A stretch of 64,000 nucleotides of DNA, taken from contig NZ_CP121682.1 in the NCBI RefSeq assembly GCF_029760955.1, positions 2,852,001-2,916,000 of the forward strand, in the 5' to 3' direction. Position 1 is the first letter of the stretch. Each line of letters begins with the position of its first letter. Made by a program: the position numbers and the translations under genes. Positions 34,358 through 42,275 of this stretch are shown piece after piece. Under the pieces are notes generated by a model, which saw nothing but the letters and a program-made list of their open reading frames with translations, was not told the DNA's origin and ran no database searches. Source of the DNA: Streptomyces cathayae. GTDB taxonomy: Bacteria > Actinomycetota > Actinomycetes > Streptomycetales > Streptomycetaceae.

Positions 34358-35484
34358 TGGAATCCGCGTACTTCACCCATGTCTGGGGACGGGAGAACGT
34401 CACCGTCCGCGAGCGCTACGAGCAGTTGTGGCAGGAGCTCGAGGCCGCCGACCGGCTGGGCTTCGACTACGCCTTCTCCGTGGAGCACCACTGCACCCCG
34501 CACGAGAGCTGGATGCCCTCGCCCGCGGTGTTCTGTACCGGTGCGGCCCTGCGCACGGAGCGCATCCGGGTCGGCCCGATGGGCTGGGTGCCGCCGCTGC
34601 GGCACCCGCTGCACGTGGTCGAGGAGGTCGCCACCCTGGACCAGCTCCTCGGCGGGCGGCTGGAGGTGGGGCTGGCCTCGGGCGTCAGCGAGCAGCCCTT
34701 CCTTCCCTTCAGGGCGGACTTCGCGGGCCGGAAGGTGCTGAACCGGGAGTGCGCGGACCTGCTGCGCACCGCCCTGACCGCCGAGGGCCCCTTCGACTTC
34801 GACGGTCCCGCCCACCAGCTCAAGAACGTGGAACTGTCGTTCGGGGCCCGTCAGCGGCCGCATCCGCCGCTGTGGATCCCCACGACGGACCGCAACACCC
34901 TGCGCTACCTCGCCCGCACCGGGGGGCACACCTCCTCGACGATGATCGTGCCGCGCGCGGCCATGGGCCTCGTGTACCGCCACTACATCGACTGGTGGCG
35001 CGAGGAGGGACAGCCCGGCCTGCCCCGCATCGGCTACTGGAGCCTGGTGCACGTGGCCGAGACGGACGCGGAGGCGGAGGCACGCGCGGCCGAGCAGGTG
35101 ACCGACACCTTCGTGAACACCCTGCGCTACGGCTCGGTGAAGAGGTCGGGCACACCGGCGGCCCCCGCGAGCCGGCTGAGCACGCCCGACATCCTGGCCG
35201 GCAGCGGCGACTTCCGGTTCCTGATGGACCAGAACCTGGTGTTCGTCGGCTCCCCGCGCACCGTCGCCGAGCGCATCAGGGCGGCCGCGTCCGAGGGCCT
35301 CTTCAACACCGTCCTCGGCGAGTTCGCCTTCGGCGACATCGCGGGCGCGGAGTCCATCGCCTCGATGGAGCTGTTCTCCCGCGAAGTGATGCCCCTGCTG
35401 GCCGAGTTCACCCCCTACCAGCCCGAGCAGACGGACGAGTCCCACGTCGCCGTCTCCCGAACGACAGGAATACGCGTTCCATGA
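34357..35484 (+). CDS. LLM-class (F420 or FMN) oxidoreductase, MitH-like
   Basis: 375 aa, full-length luciferase-like monooxygenase fold: AYFTHVWGRENV start, FSVEHHCTP, IRVGPMGWVPPLRHPLHV, LLGGRLEVGLASG, and HPPLWIPTTDRNTLRYLARTG. Similar proteins in the mitomycin cluster (for example mitH at this position) were described as F420-dependent reductases. It overlaps the previous gene by one base and the next by ATGA. An oxidation or reduction during scaffold formation is likely; no flavin or F420 choice can be made from sequence. Confidence 0.85.
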   Translation: MESAYFTHVWGRENVTVRERYEQLWQELEAADRLGFDYAFSVEHHCTPHESWMPSPAVFCTGAALRTERIRVGPMGWVPPLRHPLHVVEEVATLDQLLGGRLEVGLASGVSEQPFLPFRADFAGRKVLNRECADLLRTALTAEGPFDFDGPAHQLKNVELSFGARQRPHPPLWIPTTDRNTLRYLARTGGHTSSTMIVPRAAMGLVYRHYIDWWREEGQPGLPRIGYWSLVHVAETDAEAEARAAEQVTDTFVNTLRYGSVKRSGTPAAPASRLSTPDILAGSGDFRFLMDQNLVFVGSPRTVAERIRAAASEGLFNTVLGEFAFGDIAGAESIASMELFSREVMPLLAEFTPYQPEQTDESHVAVSRTTGIRVP

Positions 35485-35861
35485 CTTCACCGGAGAGTGT
35501 CCTCATCGGGTTCCCGGGCGGCGACGACGACGCCGGCCGTACCCTCGCCCGGCGCCTGGCCGACGCCGTGATCGAGCGGGGTGGCCGGGCCGCCGTGCTC
35601 AGCGGTGACGCGGTGCCCGACGGCGTACGGGCGGCCGCCCGTCCCCCGGAGGGCCGGCCCGCCCTCGCCGTCGAGGTGACGGGCGGGCCCCGGGCGGACG
35701 AGCCGCTGCTGGTCGGCCCGGCGGAGCCGGACCCGGTGGGCAGGCTGCTGGGCGAACTGGAGCGGCACGGGCTGCCGGGGGGCGCCCCCTCGACGCCCTA
35801 CAGCGCGGAGGAACAGGACGAGGTCGCCCGCCGCCTCGAGGCCCTCGGATACATCGACTGA
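35481..35861 (+). CDS. Small APS-kinase-like protein without a P-loop
   Basis: 126 aa. The N-terminus lines up with APS kinases (VLIGFPGGDDDAGRTLARRL, then RAAVLSGDAVPDG, where true kinases have GLPGSGKST and LDGDNVR), but the P-loop Lys and Ser/Thr are lost, so ATP transfer is unlikely. The C-terminus (EEQDEVARRLEALGYID) resembles the tail of the phosphodiesterase at 24999 (SSRLREMGYL). It is coupled to the MitH-like gene by ATGA. A binding or scaffold protein derived from a sulfate-activation enzyme is one reading; the similarity is weak and was judged by eye. Confidence 0.55.
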   Translation: MTSPESVLIGFPGGDDDAGRTLARRLADAVIERGGRAAVLSGDAVPDGVRAAARPPEGRPALAVEVTGGPRADEPLLVGPAEPDPVGRLLGELERHGLPGGAPSTPYSAEEQDEVARRLEALGYID

Positions 35862-35878
35862 AAGCAAAGGACTCCGTG

Positions 35879-36802
35879 ATGGTGACGTCCGTCGGTGGCG
35901 CGACCCGTGAGGCCCCCACCCCGGCCCCACTCGACGACCTCGTGCGGCGGCTGCGCCAAGTGCCGGACCGGCACCGCCGGTTCGCGGTCACCGCGGCCGG
36001 GGTGCGCCGTCTGTACCGCATTCGCCCCGAGCTGCTCGGCGAACTGATCGGCGCGGGGTTGCCGTACATCGGCGAGGGCGCCGACCGGCTGTACGACGGG
36101 TACGACCTCGGCAACGCGGCCCTGCACCTGGGACTCGTCTCGGTGCAGAGCCGCTCCATGCGGTCCTGGGCCAAGGCGCTGCAGTCGGCGGCCGCGCACG
36201 ACCCGCGCTACCGCATCGAGGTCGTCTCCTCCTGCCCGGTGCCCGGGCACCCGGGGCCGTGCCCGTACTCGGTGCTGCTGCCGGACGGCACCCGGCTCGT
36301 CGAGGGGCCCGCGGCCGATGCCCGCCTGGCCGCGTTCGAGGTGTCCCCCTTCTCCGGCTGGCCCGCTTTGCCCGGGGCGGTACGCGAACTGCTGCGCGAG
36401 GTGGACGGGATCGGGTTCTTCCTGCTGCCCGAAGCGGTGCGCTGGGACCCCGAGTTCATGTGGCGCACCCGGATGGCGGACTGCGGGGGCGCTGCCGCGT
36501 GGCTGGTCGCGGAGGGCGCGCGCAGAGGGCTGGCGGTCCGGTTCTCCTTCGGGCTGCTGGTGGCCAGGCCGTACTCCACACCGCACTGCTGGGCCGAGTT
36601 CCTGGTCGACGGGGTGTGGGTGCCGGTCGATCCCCTGCTGGTGCGGGCGCTGAACCAGTGGGGCGGGCTGGACGCGGGCGCCTTCCCGCCCGACGGCCGG
36701 CCCGGGGCGCTCTTCCACCGGCTGACGGACCGCTTCACCAAAGTCGTCAGCCACGGCGGGATCTGGGCCCACACGTCCCTGCCCACCGAGCCCGCAGGCT
36801 GA
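35879..36802 (+). CDS. Transglutaminase-like cysteine protein
   Basis: About 307 aa. A papain-like triad in the order of transglutaminase-like domains: Cys202 (MADCGGAAAWLV), His236 (TPHCWAEFLVDG) and Asp251 (WVPVDPLL). The N-terminal 130 residues are helical with no recognised domain. Related domains in natural-product clusters act as amide- or ester-forming acyltransferases or as hydrolases on carrier-bound substrates. I prefer the ATG at 35879 (AAAGGA seven bases upstream) over the GTG at 35876. Last gene of the 27-36.8 kb operon. Possible role: release of the intermediate from the carrier protein. Confidence 0.7.
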   Translation: MVTSVGGATREAPTPAPLDDLVRRLRQVPDRHRRFAVTAAGVRRLYRIRPELLGELIGAGLPYIGEGADRLYDGYDLGNAALHLGLVSVQSRSMRSWAKALQSAAAHDPRYRIEVVSSCPVPGHPGPCPYSVLLPDGTRLVEGPAADARLAAFEVSPFSGWPALPGAVRELLREVDGIGFFLLPEAVRWDPEFMWRTRMADCGGAAAWLVAEGARRGLAVRFSFGLLVARPYSTPHCWAEFLVDGVWVPVDPLLVRALNQWGGLDAGAFPPDGRPGALFHRLTDRFTKVVSHGGIWAHTSLPTEPAG

Positions 36803-36959
36803 GGGACCTCCTCCGCGTCCGCGGGGAGAGCGTCCTTTTTCAGCCTTCCTGGTGAGTCGGTTGTGGCACGGCGGTGGCCACCCGGATCACGCCCTAGGGT
36901 GGTCCATGTCCCTGGAGCCTTGTGGGCCCCACCGCTCCTTCGACGACGAGAGGACGGGC

Positions 36960-37328
36960 ATGACCCCGCAAGAACTGGCGCACCACGCACTGGAGTTGCC
37001 CGGTACCACGGACGACGAGGCCTTCGGGCCCGGCGCCACGGTGTTCAAGGTCGAGGGCAAGGTCTTCGCGATTCTCCAGGACCCGACGGAGGAGCAGCCG
37101 GCGCAGGTCACTCTCAAGTGTGAGCCGAACCTGGCCCTGCATCTGCGGGACGAGTACCCCGCGGTGGGCCCCGGTTACCACGTCAACAAGCGCCACTGGA
37201 ACACGGTCGTCCTCGACTCCACCGTTCCCGCGCCCGCTGTGCGGGAGATGGTGGACCACTCCTGGGACCGCGTGGTCTCGGGAATGCGGAAGGCCGACCG
37301 CGAGCGGCTGACACTCCAGCGCGGCTGA
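36960..37328 (+). CDS. mmcQ: MmcQ/YjbR-family protein
   Basis: 122 aa, full-length single-domain member of the family that was named after MmcQ of the mitomycin cluster. Signature parts: AFGPGATVFKVEGKVFAIL, LKCEPNLALHLRDEYPAV, and YHVNKRHWNTVVLD. The fold (CyaY-like) occurs in proteins listed as DNA-binding, with no proven function in mitomycin formation. ATG at 36960 with GAGAGGA upstream. It stands just before the mrd-like gene, so a link to self-protection is plausible. Confidence 0.9.
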   Translation: MTPQELAHHALELPGTTDDEAFGPGATVFKVEGKVFAILQDPTEEQPAQVTLKCEPNLALHLRDEYPAVGPGYHVNKRHWNTVVLDSTVPAPAVREMVDHSWDRVVSGMRKADRERLTLQRG

Positions 37329-37406
37329 GTCGGTCGCGGCCCGCCACCCCGCCCCACCTCGCTCCGCTCCGCACCATCGCACCCACCAAGAGAGAGAGCA
37401 CCACTC

Positions 37407-37805
37407 ATGGCAGTTCCCAGGCTGACCCTGTTCGCGATCGTGTCGAAGGACATGGGCGAGTCCCTGGCGTTCTACCGCCGGCTCGGGCTCGACATCCCGG
37501 CCGACGCCGACTCCGCCCCGCACGTCGAGACGGTGCTGCCCGGCGGCATCAAACTCGCCTGGGACAGCGTCGAGACCGTCCGCAGCTACGACCCCGACTG
37601 GAGCGCCCCGACCGGCGGTCACCGCTCCGCCGTGGCCTTCGAGTACCCCGACCCCCAGGCCGTCGACACCGCGTACGCGGAGCTGGTCGACGCCGGTTAC
37701 GTCGGCCACATCAAGCCGTGGGACGCGGTCTGGGGCCAGCGCTACGCGATCGTCCTCGACCCCGACGGCATCGCGGTGGACCTCTACGCCCCCCTGCCCG
37801 CCTAG
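37407..37805 (+). CDS. mrd: Mitomycin-binding resistance protein, Mrd-like (VOC fold)
   Basis: 132 aa of the vicinal-oxygen-chelate superfamily, and very close to Mrd of the mitomycin producer Streptomyces lavendulae: LFAIVSKDMGESLAFYRRLG, ADSAPHVETVLPGGIKLAWD, APTGGHRSAVAFE, and HIKPWDAVWGQRYAIVLDPD. Mrd binds mitomycin stoichiometrically and shields DNA, without chemistry. Tryptophans that could stack on the quinone are kept (Trp105, Trp109). This gene is the strongest single pointer to a mitomycin-type product. ATG at 37407, AAGAGAGAG upstream. Confidence 0.95.
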   Translation: MAVPRLTLFAIVSKDMGESLAFYRRLGLDIPADADSAPHVETVLPGGIKLAWDSVETVRSYDPDWSAPTGGHRSAVAFEYPDPQAVDTAYAELVDAGYVGHIKPWDAVWGQRYAIVLDPDGIAVDLYAPLPA

Positions 37806-37832
37806 GAGCGACTCACCGGAGGTGCCGAGCCG

Positions 37833-38747
37833 TTGTCGTACCTCGGGATCGACATAGGCGGAACCAAGACGGCACTGCTCCTGGAGCGGCCCGGCGCCCG
37901 CCCGGCGTACGCCCGGTTCGACTGGCCCGCGGAAGCGGACGCCGAAGCGGACCTGGCCGCTCTCGCCGGGGCCGTCTCCCGCCTCGTAGGCACGGGCGGC
38001 CCCCGCACGGTACGGGCCGCGGGCATCGCGCTGCCGGCCACCGTCCGGGACGGACTGATGGTCGCCTGGCCCTCCCGCCCCTCCTGGGCAGGGCTGCGGG
38101 TCGGCACCCTCCTGGAGCGGGTGCTGCCGGGTGTGCCGGTCGCCCACGAGGACGACGGCAGTCTGGCCGCCCTCGCCGAGGCCGCCGCGACCGGGGCGCG
38201 GGATCTCGCGTATCTGGGCGTGGGCACCGGTATCGGTGGCGGCCTGGTGCTCGGCGGCGCGCTGCACGGCGGACCGCGTGGCGGGGCCGCCGAGATCGGC
38301 CACATGGTGGTCGACCCCGGCGGCCCCGTCTGCGTGTGCGGCCGTGTCGGCTGCCTCCAGGCGGTCGCGTCGGGCACGGCGACCCTGGCGCGGGCCGCGG
38401 CCCTGCGCGGGGCACCGGTCGCCCCGGACGCCTTCCGCACGGGCCTCGCGCAGGAGTGCGCATGGGCCAGGGATGCTCTGCGTCCGACCGTCGCGGCCCT
38501 GTCGGTCGCGGTGGTCAACCTGGGCGAGCTGGTGCAGTGCGCCGAGGTCAGGATCGGCGGCGGCTTCGGCCACGGGGTGCCGGGCCTGGTGGCCGCGGTG
38601 CGCGAGGGGTCCCGGCGGCTGGCCCGGCCGGGCGCCCCTCCCCCGGCCGTGCGCAGGGCGGCCGCCGGCCCGCGCGCCTCCCTGCGCGGGGCGCTCCTGC
38701 TGGCCCGCGAGACGGCGCCGGAGCCGGCGGCCGGGGCCGCCGGCTGA
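37833..38747 (+). CDS. ROK-family sugar kinase (RifN-like kanosamine kinase)
   Basis: 304 aa. ATP site LGIDIGGTKTALLL and GVGTGIGGGLVLGG, plus the ROK zinc motif VCVCGRVGCLQAV after a GH pair (EIGHMVVD). In AHBA pathways RifN phosphorylates kanosamine at C-6, feeding aminoDAHP formation. No other AHBA kinase is in the window. TTG start at 37833 with GGAGG ten bases upstream; no better start exists. It follows the mrd-like gene by 27 bases. Confidence 0.85.
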   Translation: MSYLGIDIGGTKTALLLERPGARPAYARFDWPAEADAEADLAALAGAVSRLVGTGGPRTVRAAGIALPATVRDGLMVAWPSRPSWAGLRVGTLLERVLPGVPVAHEDDGSLAALAEAAATGARDLAYLGVGTGIGGGLVLGGALHGGPRGGAAEIGHMVVDPGGPVCVCGRVGCLQAVASGTATLARAAALRGAPVAPDAFRTGLAQECAWARDALRPTVAALSVAVVNLGELVQCAEVRIGGGFGHGVPGLVAAVREGSRRLARPGAPPPAVRRAAAGPRASLRGALLLARETAPEPAAGAAG

Positions 38748-38781
38748 GCGGACGGGGCGCTTGTCCGGGCCCTCCCGTGCC

Positions 38782-40155
38782 TCAGCCGGGCAGTCGGCCT
38801 CCGCCGGGCAGACCCAGCAGCTCGCGCAGCGCGGGAGCGACGTCGTACAGGGACAGGTCGTCGGCCGGGCCCGGCGTGAGGCCGGGGTGGCTGAGCATGA
38901 AGATCCCGGTGTCCCCGTGGTTGGCGTGGTCGGGGCCGGTGTCGTTCTCGGTGGTGTAGAGGCCCTGCCCCATGCCGAGGGTGGCCAGCGCGCGCCAGCG
39001 CAGATCGCCCACGTAGACCAGCAGGTCGGGGGCGATCCCGTTGACCTCCGGATAGAGCTGGTCCGGGCGCATGGCCCGGGTGCCCATCGGCTGTCCGGCG
39101 TCGTCGTCCATGCCCTCCAGGGCCCTGGCGATCTTGTCGAGGGTGCTCTCGTACTCCTTGGCCGGCACGATGCCCTGGGGTTCGCGGCCCTCCACGTTGA
39201 GGAAGACGCGGCCGTAGTAGCCGCCCTCCGCCCAGGCCGTGGTCCGCTTCCAGTCGACCTCGGCCCGGGCCATCGGCGTCGGGCCGGCGGGCTCCTTGGC
39301 GAGGACGAGCAGACCCTCCTGGCGCAGCCACTCGTTGATGAACAGTCCGCCGACCATGGGCTGGGCCCCGTGGTCGGACACGACCATGACCGAGGTGTCC
39401 TCGGGGAGGCATTCCAGGAACTCGCCGATGTGCCGGTCCAGGGACCGGTAGTAGTCGCGGAAGAGGTTCTCGTACGGGTTGCCGGGCTCGTGGCGCGGGT
39501 GGGAGGGGTCGCAGTACTTCCAGAAGCCGTGGTGGAGCCGGTCGGGCCCCATGTCGACGAAGGAGAGGAAGTCCCAGTCCTGGCTGGTGGCCAGGTGCCG
39601 GGCCACCTGGAAACGCTGCTCGCTCATGTCGAAGATCTGCTGGGACACCCGGTCGAGCTCGGGCGAACGGAAGTTCTCCACGTCGAGCATGTATCCGCCG
39701 GTCAGCTTCTCCAGGTCGTCGCGCAGACCGGGCGGTGAGGTGTACCGGGCGCGGGTGGACGGCGCCAGGAAGCAGGAGACCATGGCGCCGCGGATCGGCG
39801 TGGTCGGATAGGTGCCGGGCACACCGAGCACCACGCTCTCGCGGCCGGCGGCCGACATCTCGTCCCAGATCCGGGGCGCCTTGATGCTGTGCGACGTCGC
39901 GAAGGCCAGGGGCCCGTAGTCGTGGGCCGCGCGATCGCGGAAGCCGTACACCCCCAGTTCGCCCGGGGTCCGGCCGGACATCATGCACGACCAGGCGGGC
40001 ATGGTGATGGGCGGGTCGACGCTGCGCATCGGGCCCCACAGCGAACGCTGCCGCAGGCCGCTCAGGACGGGCATGTCCTCGGCGAAGCGGTCGAAGAGGA
40101 GTTGGGGGGTGGCCGAATCCAATCCGATCACGGCGACCCTGCCGGCATGTGGCAT
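38782..40155 (-). CDS. Type I phosphodiesterase/nucleotide pyrophosphatase-family protein
   Basis: 457 aa member of the alkaline phosphatase superfamily with complete metal and nucleophile sites: VIGLDSATPQLL, ITMPAWSCMMSGRTP (nucleophile Thr), MGPDRLHHGFWKY, VVSDHGAQPMV, and the late NHGDTGIF. The closest relatives by pattern are nucleotide or sugar phosphodiesterases. No signal peptide. ATG at 40155 with AGGGAGAA. It is last in a four-gene operon (ACP, phosphodiesterase, dehydroquinase, phosphodiesterase). Its substrate is unknown. Confidence 0.85.
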   Translation of the reverse strand: MPHAGRVAVIGLDSATPQLLFDRFAEDMPVLSGLRQRSLWGPMRSVDPPITMPAWSCMMSGRTPGELGVYGFRDRAAHDYGPLAFATSHSIKAPRIWDEMSAAGRESVVLGVPGTYPTTPIRGAMVSCFLAPSTRARYTSPPGLRDDLEKLTGGYMLDVENFRSPELDRVSQQIFDMSEQRFQVARHLATSQDWDFLSFVDMGPDRLHHGFWKYCDPSHPRHEPGNPYENLFRDYYRSLDRHIGEFLECLPEDTSVMVVSDHGAQPMVGGLFINEWLRQEGLLVLAKEPAGPTPMARAEVDWKRTTAWAEGGYYGRVFLNVEGREPQGIVPAKEYESTLDKIARALEGMDDDAGQPMGTRAMRPDQLYPEVNGIAPDLLVYVGDLRWRALATLGMGQGLYTTENDTGPDHANHGDTGIFMLSHPGLTPGPADDLSLYDVAPALRELLGLPGGGRLPG

Positions 40156-40188
40156 CTGGTTCTCCCTCTGTCGTACGGGGCCGGACGG

Positions 40189-40626
40189 TCAGGAGGCGGT
40201 CACGAGCCGGGTGAGCGCGCCGGCGGCCAGTCGGTAGCCGAGCGCCCCCATCCCCATGACCACGCCCGCGGAGAGCGGTGCGGTGACGGACATGTGGCGG
40301 AACCCCTCGCGGGCCCAGACATTGGAGAGGTGCACCTCGATCCAGGGCGGCGCGTAGTCGGCCAGCGCGTCCCGCAGTCCCCAGCCGGCGATCATCAGGG
40401 CACCGGGGTTGACGATCGCGCCGAGCGCGTCGCCGTGTTCCTGGAGCAGGTCGATGAGTTCGCCCTCGCCGTTGCGCTGCTCGGACACCAGCTTCCAGCC
40501 CCGGGCGGAGATCTCCCCGGCCACCGTCTCCTCGATCTCCGCGAGGGTGGTGGTGCCGTAGATCTCCGGCTGCCGGGTGCCGAGCGTGCCGAGATTCGGG
40601 CCGTTGAGCAACAGCACATGACTCAT
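40189..40626 (-). CDS. Type II dehydroquinase-like aminoDHQ dehydratase (RifJ-like)
   Basis: 145 aa, normal length for AroQ. NGPNLGTLGTRQPEIYG keeps the catalytic Arg/Tyr region and EVHLSNVWAREGFRHMS keeps the catalytic His. The substrate region is changed: NPGALMIAG in place of the common NAGAYTHTS, and RNGEGELID in place of SNHEGELID. In AHBA pathways RifJ converts aminoDHQ to aminodehydroshikimate, so altered substrate contacts make sense. ATG at 40626 overlaps the phosphodiesterase stop (ATGA). Confidence 0.87.
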   Translation of the reverse strand: MSHVLLLNGPNLGTLGTRQPEIYGTTTLAEIEETVAGEISARGWKLVSEQRNGEGELIDLLQEHGDALGAIVNPGALMIAGWGLRDALADYAPPWIEVHLSNVWAREGFRHMSVTAPLSAGVVMGMGALGYRLAAGALTRLVTAS

Positions 40627-41990
40627 TCCCGACCCCCGTCCGCCACGCCGAGGACGAGATCCCCGTCCAGCCCCAGCGGCCGCACCCCGATCGAGGCCAG
40701 CACGGTCGGGGCCACGTCCACCATGTCCATGGGGGTGTCGCCGTCGGGGGCCGGTGCGGCGCGGCGGTAGAAGAGGGCGTTGTCGCGGGTGTGGGTGCCG
40801 GTCAGCATCGCGTCGGCCCGCACGACCCCGCTCCCTCCCCAGGCGCCGCGCAACTGCACGCCCTCGGCCGGCAGGACCAGCAGATCGGCGGCCTGGGACA
40901 GCAGGGGCCCCTCGTACAGGGCGTCGGCGCGCAGCACCTGCGAGACCAGCAGCGGACCGTCCACGTCGGTGCCCGCCCGCGCCCCGTCCGAGCGCAGTCG
41001 CAGGAGTTCGTCGGCGATCTCCGCCGACATGTCCTCCGCCTCCGCGTCGGAGAGCCCGCCGCCGGGGAAGCGGCTCTTGCGGTTGAGATAGATGCGGGCC
41101 GGGTCCAGTGCGAAGGCGGTGCTGCGGGAGTCGAGGCCGGTGAGCTTCTTCGTGGAGTCGAGGTCGGCCAGGTAACCGGACTCCCGCAGCCAGGTGTTGA
41201 CGTAGCACTGCCGGTCGGCGGGGCCGAATCCGTGGTCGCTGACCATGAACAGTTCGTCGTCCGGGCGCAGCAGGGCCACGAGCCGGCCCACACACTCGTC
41301 GACCAGACCGTAGAAGTCCCGTACCGCCTGGTGCAGGGGGTCCTCGGGGTCGGCCACGGCCCGCCACAGGAAGTGGTGCACGCGGTCGGTCTCGGTGAAG
41401 ACCGCCACGCCCAGCTCCCAGGGCTCGTGGGTGAGCAGGTACTCCATGGCGTCGGTGCGGGCGCGCAGGGCCCGGATCGCGCGGGTGAGGAACCCCTCCG
41501 GGTCGGCGACCACGTCGCCCACCTCGACGTCGAGTTCGTAGCCGAGGCGGCGCAGTTCGGGCAGGAGCCGGGCGGGGGTGACCGCCCGATTGAAGTGGGG
41601 GGCGACGAACCCGGCGACCAGGACGCTGTCCATGGCGACGGCCGGGTAGGTACCCGGCACGTTGACGCACACCGTCCGCCGTCCCGCCGCCGCGGCCAGC
41701 GCCCAGAGGGCGGGCTCGCGCAGGTGCAGCAGGTTGGGGAAGTGCACGCGGTAGCCCTCACCGGGGACCAGGTCGGTGAAGCCGAAGATCCCGTGGCGAG
41801 CCGGATTGGTGCCGGTGAGGAAAGTGGCCCAGGAGGTGGAGCTGATCTCCGGTACGGGGGCCCGTAGTTCTCCGCAGAAACCCTCGGCCAGCAGGTCCGC
41901 GACATGGGGCAGCACCCCTTCGGCGGCGAGCTGGGTGAGCAGAGTGCGGGGCATACCGTCGAGCCCGATGATCAGGGCGCGCTCTGCCAT
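40623..41990 (-). CDS. Type I phosphodiesterase/nucleotide pyrophosphatase-family protein
   Basis: 455 aa. Sites in order: IIGLDGMPRTLL (metal Asp), EISSTSWATFLTGTNP (the nucleophile position appears to be Ser), TETDRVHHFLW, MVSDHGFGPADRQ, and GTHTRDNALF. Compared with the copies at 24999 and 38782, Thr is replaced by Ser at the nucleophile, which keeps activity in this superfamily. ATG at 41990 with GAGAGGAG. It follows the second ACP gene by 18 bases and is coupled to the dehydroquinase gene. Confidence 0.85.
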   Translation of the reverse strand: MAERALIIGLDGMPRTLLTQLAAEGVLPHVADLLAEGFCGELRAPVPEISSTSWATFLTGTNPARHGIFGFTDLVPGEGYRVHFPNLLHLREPALWALAAAAGRRTVCVNVPGTYPAVAMDSVLVAGFVAPHFNRAVTPARLLPELRRLGYELDVEVGDVVADPEGFLTRAIRALRARTDAMEYLLTHEPWELGVAVFTETDRVHHFLWRAVADPEDPLHQAVRDFYGLVDECVGRLVALLRPDDELFMVSDHGFGPADRQCYVNTWLRESGYLADLDSTKKLTGLDSRSTAFALDPARIYLNRKSRFPGGGLSDAEAEDMSAEIADELLRLRSDGARAGTDVDGPLLVSQVLRADALYEGPLLSQAADLLVLPAEGVQLRGAWGGSGVVRADAMLTGTHTRDNALFYRRAAPAPDGDTPMDMVDVAPTVLASIGVRPLGLDGDLVLGVADGGRE

Positions 41991-42008
41991 GTGTCCCGTC
42001 TCCTCTCG

Positions 42009-42275
42009 TCAGGCGATAGGGGTGCCGGCGGGGGCGATGCGCCGGTTGACGTACTCGGCGAGGAGGTCGAGGTCGTCGATCAGCTTGATCGACAGGTCCT
42101 CGTCGTCGATCTCCACGCCGAACTCGCTCTCCACCCAGATGAGGAACTCGATGGTGTTGATGGAATCCAGCCCCAACGCCTCCACGAGCCCCCGGTCGGG
42201 CACCTCGGACGGCGCGATCGACAGTTCGAGGGAATCCACCAGCACCTTGCGCAGCCGAGCCTTGACCTCATCCAC
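42009..42275 (-). CDS. Acyl carrier protein, copy B
   Basis: 88 aa from a GTG at 42275 (AAAGGA upstream). Same pantetheine site as copy A (GLDSINTIEF) and the same core, with a different first few residues (VDEVKARLRKVL) and a different tail (NRRIAPAGTPIA). The shared core is nearly identical in DNA. First gene of the minus-strand operon with two phosphodiesterases and the dehydroquinase. That the tails differ while the cores are the same suggests the two ACPs meet the same enzymes. Confidence 0.92.
   Translation of the reverse strand: MDEVKARLRKVLVDSLELSIAPSEVPDRGLVEALGLDSINTIEFLIWVESEFGVEIDDEDLSIKLIDDLDLLAEYVNRRIAPAGTPIA
42046..42265 (-). repeat. 220-bp duplicated ACP segment, copy B
   Basis: Partner of 24728-24947, 17.3 kb away, same orientation, two differences by eye. 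A homologous-recombination target: exchange between the copies would delete the 17-kb block that holds mitB-like to mrd-like genes. Confidence 0.95.
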
